A stretch of 64,000 nucleotides of DNA from Apostichopus japonicus. Lineage: Eukaryota; Echinodermata; Holothuroidea; Aspidochirotida; Stichopodidae. Shown one piece after another: positions 22,173-64,000 of the stretch (position 1 is the first letter of the stretch; each line of letters opens with the position of its first letter). A program made the translations under genes and the position numbers. Below the pieces are notes generated by a model, which was not told the DNA's origin, did no database searches, and was given only the letters and a program-made list of their open reading frames with translations. The stretch spans positions 15,965,499 through 16,029,498 of the forward strand of contig NC_092565.1 of the NCBI RefSeq assembly GCF_037975245.1, read 5' to 3'.

Positions 22173-23333
22173 GTGGTAACAGGTGTAGAGTTCTCCAGAC
22201 TATCTGCCAATTACAGTAGCAGTATAATCAAGCTTATTTTTTGGTCTAATGTATTGAGTGATGTTGCCAAGGTTGTTAGTATCTGACCTTGCTCAATGTG
22301 TGTCCTCGTTAACAGTATGAGAGTTTGTACATGCTATAATGTGTTATTTATTTCAGGCTAACATATGGCAGTTTGTACAGCTAACTTGGGCTAATATTTT
22401 GGAATAGTACAGCTAATGTATTGGAATAGTACAGCTAACATGTATGGAACAGTAATGCTAACATGTGTGAGGCTCAAATGTTATAAATGCTGTATGTCAG
22501 TCCAGACCAGAGAGTCCAGATGTAAGAGTCTTTTTGTAAGTGATTTTATATCTGCGGGTTGCCCAAAGTGTAACTCCATGGAGATTTTGAGACTGATCCA
22601 AGATGTGAAGTTTCTAATCAAAATCAATTGAGAACATTAATTCTTTCTGTAAATAGTTGAAGAGATCTTTGTTATATGTCACAATGTTAATAAAGTAGTA
22701 AATTGAAACGGCAGAATTTCCTCCCGTTTTCCTTTTTAATTTCCTCCTGAGCGTGTTTTTTTATATTTCAACATCATCCTTGACATCCTGGTAGAAGGAA
22801 AACCAACACCCCCCTGTGGCGTACATTGCAAAACTAACACCCCTAGCTGTGACATTACAAATCCATATTTATATTGTGTGTGTGTTTTATTATTGTGGTA
22901 TAGCAGTGTTCCTGAGAGCATAAACCATAAAAGGAGAGTAGAAGTCCCTGTACTGCAGTAGATTAGCGACACATTTTCTTCAGTGTGTTTGAATAAATTA
23001 AGTCCTAGAGGGGGTGACAAAATCTTTCTTATTTGTACATGGTCAGAATCCAGTATTTATAAAAGGATTATGTCAAAGTTTCTCCCTTACGTAAGCTGTG
23101 TACCAAGGTAAGGCAGTTTGTACAGTTGCAATGTTCCTTTAAAGGGTGTGAAAAGTCGCGCAAAAAGAAACGTCTAATGCCGGTAATCTGACCTAGTTTC
23201 GAATGAGTTGTAACAGAATTGTTAGACACCACCATCGATCCCAGAAAATACACACACAGCTCACTACCATCGGTAATTAGACACTAGTGTACAGTCAGTT
23301 CATACAGCTGCGGTCAATACCCACAGCACAGTG
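22173..23333. other. Region upstream of prominin, no gene seen
   Basis: No exon-like frame or family was recognised. A short tandem block of ACAGCTAA(C/T) plus ATGTATGGAA-type sequence lies at about 22376-22460. The promoter of prominin should lie at its right end. Confidence 0.4.
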
Positions 23334-23339
23334 TATAAA
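23334..23339 (+). promoter_or_regulatory. Possible TATA box of prominin
   Basis: TATAAA lies 223 bases upstream of the prominin start codon. A possible non-coding first exon would run from about 23365 to a donor-like AACAAG|GTATCA (intron from 23383) and join the acceptor CTCTTTCAG at 23531. An ATG at 23350 would lie at or above that start. Position and motif are the only support. Confidence 0.3.
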
Positions 23340-23385
23340 CGATACAGCGATGGACATCTCAGGTCCAGCTAAAGATAACAAGGTA

Positions 23386-23488
23386 TCACGTTTCATTACT
23401 GTCTGCATTTTGTAGCGACACGAACGAAACGTCACTTGCAAGCAACAGAAAGTTAACTTTTTCAGATGGCAGCACGCGGTTTGGGGCG
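23386..23488 (+). repeat. Duplicate of the window's first ~110 bases
   Basis: Homologous to 1-110 in the same orientation. Here it lies just downstream of a donor-like site (AACAAG|GTATCA, 23377-23388) and upstream of the acceptor at 23531, so it may be the beginning of a 5' UTR intron. Confidence 0.75.
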
Positions 23489-23556
23489 AGTCTTCAATGA
23501 CTTTAAATATAGCTTTCCAATTCTCTTTCAGAACTTAAAAACAGATTTTCACCACA

Positions 23557-57836
<34,280 letters not shown>

Positions 57837-60800
57837 ATCAGATGCAAGACCTCTGGGAATGTCCTCGTACTTCAGTCAGAGGGGAACAGCTTTACGGTGT
57901 TCATTATCCTTGTTTCCATAGCAATTTGAACCATTTTTAAGACATTTCCACTTTATTTTCTGTCCTTACAGCTCATTCTTTGCAGTACTGATAATTGCCT
58001 TTCATAGAAAGTACTAACTTAAGTAAAATTCTTCTAAGACATATAATCAAGATTATTTAGTGTAGTATTCTGCCTATTGTAAATAGCAGGGGAAAAACAA
58101 AAGACAATTTCTAATTTGTATATAGTACATCTTTTTCATCAATCATTTTGGTTAATTCATTTATTAATTTCTATCAATTAATGAGCAGTGTATTTTTTTA
58201 TCAGCCATCGAGGCTTCTAATTTTTAATAATATATTTCAGCTGCGATGTTAACTATTAAATGATTCTTCTCTCCAAAGGCAATCATATTCAATGATAATC
58301 AGTTCTTGTACAATCAAATCACTATGGCAACAATCATTAAGGCAAACAAGCTTGTTTGTTGCTATGATAAACTTTTACGGCATAAGACTGTTATCAGTGA
58401 TTTTTTTAGATAAAATCATGGTAGACATTAAATATTGCATTCATAAAATCTCATTTGGAGGGAGAGGGGACTTGGGAGGGGTTGGGTTCATTTTGCTTTA
58501 GAAATTGCAAGAGGTGACATATTCACCTTGCAAATATCAGCCACAAGAACCAATTGTAATTCAATGCATTAAAGCCTTCTGGCATAGCACATCACTTCAA
58601 AAACATGTATTCAATCAGTATATGGAGCTTTCACTATACAAACATCCTGCCACTTTTATACGACAAATGTTTGATTGTTTTTCAAACTATATTTGAGCAG
58701 GGACCTCGAGTCTTTCAGTCAAATCAAATTAACAAGTATCAAAACATTGCATGTTTTTTTTGTTGATGAAATGAATTCATATCAATACAAGGTATCACTT
58801 TCACTGTTATTTGTAGTAAATTTTATTGGTAATAAGTAATCAATGGGGCTTTGTAATCTCAAAGAAATGGTTTGGGGGTGGGGATTGTAAGGGGAGGGGT
58901 GGGGATTGAAAGGGGTAGGGGTGGACAGTTACCTCAAAGCATAATTGTTTCTCATAGTTACAGAAGTACTCTGTGACAAACATGCTCAACCAGTTCCATG
59001 TTTAATGGTTATTTATTACATTTTATTTGTTTAGAGGCTTTTCGTTCTGGAAACAATGACATGAAGAGAATTTTCCATTTGCACAAAGGAAAACACTGTT
59101 TGTCTTGGTTTGGCAGACTTTTACTTCTAAATTATGGCAAAAGTACAAACTTTCCATTTTGAATACATGGTCTTACTACAAATCATTCATGCATTCCACA
59201 TCTTGGTGTTTATCAAAATGTTTGAAAAGAAGGAAAAGGGGAGCAACAGAAGCACAAATTGGAAGCTAAAGCTCTAACGACTTGTAACTCAAACAAGAGT
59301 TAGTCACCTGACAGTACAAGGAGTATTTGATTGGTTGGTATGTTCCATTATCAAGGGAGGGGTTTTCTTGTATTATATTGATGTTGTTGGATTGATCCAT
59401 TTATACTTCTATTATATATTACAATTAAGGTGTATCTTAGCTTATCTTTCTTATATCTTTCTAACGTAAATGAGGTCTGCCATGCCTTGTTTACTGATCC
59501 ATTATTTATGGGATACAACATTTATCTTTCTATTCAGTTTTGTGAACATAATATTGTGAAGCAGTCTCAAAAACCCTTCTTGTTTTAACATTTTAGTTTT
59601 TCTGAGATAATTTCTTCATTTGATCGTGCAGAGTTTTTTCAAAGCAGTGGAGACAATTCTTCATCTGACGATATATAAAGTTTAAAAACAGAATTTGTCT
59701 TTCTTCAGAAAAGAATCTTCTGCAACAGTCATAGGAACTATTCGGTTTGAGAGGGGTTAGGGGATTCTGTTTACCTCCACGATTAACATATAGTATATGT
59801 GATATTACATGTTTATCATGAACAAGTACCTGAAATAACAAAGAAAATTCTTTACTCCAATTGAGAGATACTTTTGGTTTATTCATTCCCCTATGCATAG
59901 GGCATGCACAAGAAGTAGACTTGAGTAATTCCAAACTTGACATCATTAAAGCAGAAATGCTAGACTTTAATCTGGGTTTTATTCTTAAAAGGTTAATTTC
60001 ATTTCTATGAAGGTTAATTTTGTCAATGTTCATTCCAAAATGAAGATATTGAACAATTACCGTACTGTTTATTTTCCTACTATGACATCACATTTTGAAT
60101 AGAAACAATTCAGTGCCTGACATGACTTTTAAACCATGATATCTCAAATATAGCAAGATTTTTTTTATTTTGAGGGGGAGAGGGAGGGGGGGGGAGGGGA
60201 GGGAGAAAGAATTACTCATCACAAACTCTAATATCCTGTAAGATGAGGGCGATGTTCTGGTTTGTTTCTTGAATCAATGGATTTTAGTAAAGCCCCTCCA
60301 TCTGGGCCCCTTTAATCTTTCTTCTGTTGAGAGCAACTTATTTCATTGCTTGCAATGAGATATACGAACGGCATACATATTTGTTGTAAATTAGTATGTT
60401 GTATTCATAGCTCACTAAAGCAAAGACTTTTATTTATCTTCCCCCCCCCCCCCCCTCCCATCCCGTTTCGCCAATACTTCTTGAATCTGTTGTGTATCAT
60501 GCAACAAACTGCCAGATAAAGTCCTTGATTGTGGAGGCTGTTTTCAGCTACAAGAGGTTTCTTTGGTTTCTCTTCTTTTCTTTTTTTTTTCTTTTGCACG
60601 TTTTTAATTTAGTATAACCAGAGAATTGAACAATTTTGGCTGATTAAAAATTGAAGGTTTCTTAATGCATATTCACAGAGGCTATAAACGGAGGCTTCTT
60701 GACATTAGGCAATGGAGTAATGTAGACTGAATTACAGAATATATTATTGCACCCAGTGTATCTTTCACTCTTTGTAAATCCGCTATTATTTTCAAATACA

Positions 60801-60912
60801 CAGATAGTTTTAAGTTACTATGTACATTTGTGTTGGTAGGTATGTCTGGATATTTATGTTTATATAAACATATATATGTCGGCTACATATGTACCGACAT
60901 ACATATGTATAT

Positions 60913-60980
<68 letters not shown>

Positions 60981-60982
60981 CA
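57837..60982 (+). other. Prominin 3' UTR and downstream DNA
   Basis: AT-rich DNA without exon-like frames. The end of the transcript cannot be placed; an ATTAAA-type signal at 58254 is one candidate. A 146-codon antisense frame (59593-60033) has no recognisable domain. G/C homopolymers lie near 60190 and 60440, and a TA microsatellite spans about 60914-60976. Confidence 0.5.
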
Positions 60983-61099
60983 GCATCCATAGCCTAGTGG
61001 TTAGGGTGTCCGCATATAAAGCGGGAAGCCCGGGTTCGAATCCCGGTGGAGGCTGGAAGTTTATTCACTGTTCTGGATTTTACGACTCATTAAGATTTC

Positions 61100-61103
<4 letters not shown>
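60983..61103 (+). mobile_element. tRNA-derived SINE with complete tRNA-like head
   Basis: 60983-61053 folds as a tRNA: acceptor GCATCCA/TGGAGGC (6 of 7 pairs), A box TAGCCTAGTGG, anticodon stem TCCGC/GCGGG with loop ATATAAA (nominal anticodon ATA), T-arm CCGGG TTCGAAT CCCGG with a perfect B box. A ~50-base tail shared with 13642-13745 follows, ending in a TA run (61103-61160). The tail family and the flanking TA runs indicate a SINE, not a working tRNA gene. Confidence 0.75.
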
Positions 61104-61151
<48 letters not shown>

Positions 61152-61164
61152 ATATATATATAGG

Positions 61165-62820
61165 GATGTATCATTTGTTTAAAGATTTGTTTGATACACT
61201 AGCAACTTAACTGCTTGGAAGGCATAATTGTCCAGAGGTTTCTCTTTGTGTTTTTTATATCATATTTTTCTTCTGAACTGCCATTCTTTCGGCTACAACA
61301 AGAATTGGAAATTGTGATGGGTTGATTATTGTTGATAGTTGATGGAATTACTCAGAAAAATACATTAAAAGGATTCTTTAGAAAGAAAGTTCTCTTCATT
61401 CTGTGTATTAACCTGACGGCCCATGGGTGCCACCTTGACACCACCCCCCCCCCCTCGCCCCTCTCCTCTCCCTCTCTTTCTTGAGTGATATTACACACAG
61501 TGTAAATCTCACCTACAACAATTTGCTTTTTAATATCCACCTTCCATCTACACATCTTTTGTACCCTACCTCACCCCACCTCGCCTCACATCAACAGGAG
61601 GATATATCAATAGACTACCATTTTGGTACATTTTTTAAAGTGTTGGGAACATATGTTCAGAGCCTTATGCTCAACCCCTAATATAACCTTTGTAGCAGAT
61701 GTGGATATGTACCATATTCTAACAAGGATGCAGCTAACCGGTGCAGGAGTAATACATGTACGCTGGCAACCCCTCATAGTGCACTTGAATACCTCCTTGT
61801 TTACTTCCCATTAAGGGATGACTGCAACAACAGTGCCAATGCTTTTATCTTTCCTAGATGTATTTTATCATGTCATGTTAACATTAGAGGCTCATCTATC
61901 AAAGTGGCTGTACTACTTAGTCCAACACTCGAATGATAAGTTCAGTTCCCCAGAAGCATCTCAAAGATCAATGGAAAAAAATATGGCATGTTAACAGCAT
62001 ATTAATGCATTTAGAAATAGCAAATGGTGTTAAATGTTATCCATGGTCACTCAGTTGTTTGTATCAAGAACATTTTCTGTTGAGTCATTTACAATTGGTT
62101 AAAAAACAATGTCTGAGTATCAACATGTATGACTGGACCGAATGAGCTGATGTCATCTATTTTTAGCCTTAAAGGCAGTCAATACTGGCCCCAAATTTTA
62201 ACAGTCTAAAGTTTGCTGGAAGTTTTCAAAAGTCCCTTATTTTAGATCTTTTAGTAGTGATGAGTGGTAGTAAAATGCTTGATGAAATTTGAGCATTGTT
62301 GACCATTTTTTGGACTTTCAAGTAAACTTGGGGTTATACTGATATTTCAAGGATCTTTTCCAGGCAGAATTTTTTTTTTTTTTTAATATATCTTGAACCA
62401 GAATTGCTGTTAAGACATCATAAGCATTCAAATTCTCTTGTTCTTTCTTTTTGGTATGTGCATGTGTGTGTGTTTTTTTTTTTTAACTTAGTACGGATTC
62501 CTGACGTACCCTATGTATGATGTTACAATAAAACTGCTATAGCGCCCTCTTTTTATAGTGTTGCCCGTTCTGAGACAACGTGAAGCTAGAACTATAGGTA
62601 CCGCACCAAAATTAGAGTAGTGTACATCCGCTCGAAAAGCTTGTTTAAGTATATTATCAGTTACCATCATTGTCTGTTCTGCCTTTATATGAAAGAGCAA
62701 CATTTAAAGTACAGATGGTGTGAAAATAGGGAGGATCGAAGGTGATATAAACCAATTTAGAAAATCTTTGGTTAAATGTTGATATTACTCCGAGCGAGCA
62801 GATGGAAGGTTGGGGGGGGG
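61165..62820. other. Intergenic stretch without recognised features
   Basis: No domain, RNA or element was recognised. Features are limited to a C-homopolymer near 61446, a pyrimidine tract to 61480, and T-runs near 62370 and 62475. Confidence 0.5.
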
Positions 62821-62827
62821 GGGGGGG

Positions 62828-63873
62828 CGAATTTCTTTTTCCTGAACCTTTCGGGCAGTGTACGTGGAGTTTAGCCAATCAGAGCGAGGCTGTGTTGATG
62901 ACGTACTACAGTAAAGATAGCGGCGTGCTTACCAAATGTTGAAGTGCATGGGGAAATCACATTCGATAAGTCAACATAATTGTTGTACTACAGCAGAAAG
63001 TATTGAGGTATATAGGCCTTGCACTAATAACATTATACTGAATCATTGTGCACAACTTACGTGACGTTTGCATCGGTTTTTGTTGAAAAACGGCGATGTA
63101 TGATCGCTGTCTGTTGTACAAATTTACAATGTCTTCAGATTGACATGACACTGTACTCAGTACTGTAGTACTGGTACAGTAGTATGTTACGTACTTACAG
63201 TTTACACACATCTACACAGCAATATTTGTACACAGTGGTACAGTCCTATAGCACCTCCTTGTGAGAGACGAGGTCCAGTAATTAACGGTTTATTGTGGAA
63301 ACTGCCAAATGTTTGTTGTAAACTGATGAGCGAATTAGGTAAATAAGAGTGCAAGTACTGCCCTTGTTTTATTATGCAATAAATCCTCTCCCTTTAATTG
63401 TTCCAGAATGAATATCTGTTTCCCTTGTCTTTTATTCTAGCAAGTCATCTGCCTTTAAATTAAGATAAACTTTCCTAAAACGGATGTACCACATTTTGGG
63501 GCTGAGACCGATTTCCCTCTAATAAGATCTCGAAGGAAAATAAACAAAAGAAACTATATATATTTTCGCCACATTATCTACGGAGTTTCATATATAAGAT
63601 GACCATGCACGAAAACCACGACATAACTTATAATATCGATTTTCAATTCATGATATAATACTTGGACATAACTACTTGAACATGAGAAAAAGTGGGGGGA
63701 AAATCCACGCGGGGGCTCGAACTCGCGCTCTTTCGTTTTCCACCTTATGTTATTGAGGGGACGCATTTACCCGACTGACCATCTTTACTGAGTAGTACGT
63801 CATCAACACAGCCTCGCTCTGATTGGCTAAACTCCACGTACACTGCCCGAAAGGTTCAGGAAAAAGAAATTCG
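62828..63873. mobile_element. 1-kb element with ~92-bp inverted arms, in a G-run
   Basis: 62828-62919 and 63781-63873 are near-perfect inverse copies (CGAATTTCTTTTTCCTGAAC, CTTTCGGGCAGTGTACGTGG, GCCAATCAGAGCGAGGC and so on), differing by a 2-base indel at the inner end. Poly-G lies outside both ends on the same strand, consistent with insertion into a G-homopolymer. The interior has no frame with a domain; a tRNA-like stretch lies at the inner side of the right arm. Confidence 0.8.
63700..63790 (-). other. tRNA-like segment (degenerate A and B boxes)
   Basis: On the minus strand, GATGGTCAGTCGGGTAAATG resembles an A box with D-arm, and GAGTTCGAGCC a B box. The intervening ~50 bases do not form a convincing anticodon arm and the acceptor ends do not pair, so this is a SINE head or decayed tRNA. 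Confidence 0.4.
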
Positions 63874-64000
63874 CGGGGGGGGGGGGGGGGGTTCAGTATA
63901 ATAAACTTGCTCCTCTTCTGGTTCAAAATCTAAATGGTTCTGATATGGAAGTTTGCAAGTTCCATGATAGGCCAAGATCTCAGCTATCATGTGGTGGGTA

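Noticed and set aside
23350-23382. Upstream ATG with a short frame to a donor-like site
   Set aside because: If spliced to 23532 it runs out of frame into a stop in exon 1, and its inclusion in the transcript is unknown, so it is not called as coding; it could at most be an upstream ORF.
59593-60033. 146-codon antisense frame downstream of prominin
   Set aside because: The longest non-repeat frame, but no recognised domain, no splice sites or promoter, and within a probable 3' UTR. Chance in AT-rich DNA is likely; conservation would be needed.

Overview
This is a eukaryotic (animal) window. Coding sequence sits in short exons with GT..AG introns, base composition is AT-rich, and roughly a third or more of the DNA is recognisable repeat: TA and TATG microsatellites, minisatellites, hAT-like miniature elements, tRNA-derived SINEs and LINE tails. 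The one gene present, together with the miniature elements, tRNA-like SINEs and TGACCT-rich satellites, suggests a marine invertebrate, possibly an echinoderm. That placement is inference and no sequence search was possible.

The single convincing gene is a prominin (CD133/PROM family) on the + strand, 23557-57836. I assembled 24 coding exons whose splice phases all agree. They give an open frame of 814 residues (human prominin-1 is about 865) with the full family layout: signal peptide, TM1, Cys-rich cytoplasmic loop, TM2, large glycosylated loop 1, TM3, TM4, large loop 2, TM5 and a short Tyr-containing cytoplasmic tail. A 102-nt in-frame cassette (29800-29901) may be an extra exon.

Layout: 1-23.3 kb is apparently intergenic. 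It carries two hAT-like elements with perfect 8-bp target duplications, palindromic and foldback elements, a 3-kb satellite-bearing element (10147-13201), a tRNA-derived SINE, a Penelope-like end, and segments duplicated within the window. One of those duplicates, at the extreme left edge, matches the DNA just upstream of the prominin start. 23.3-57.8 kb is prominin. 57.8-64 kb is its 3' UTR and downstream DNA, with another SINE copy and a 1-kb inverted-repeat element.

The most unusual signal is how minisatellites interact with prominin splicing. The last 99 bases or so spanning the end of exon 23 and its 5' splice site have been amplified into about 15 further tandem copies (101-bp period), each carrying a donor-like site and a still-open Tyr-rich frame. 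The 3' splice site of exon 11 with its pyrimidine tract lies at the end of a 106-bp tandem repeat that supplies four decoy acceptors. A 15-bp array ends immediately before the optional cassette exon. Further arrays of 35, 73, 30, 43 and 59/66 bp fill other introns. Together they may make alternative cytoplasmic tails possible; this is an inference that RNA data would settle.
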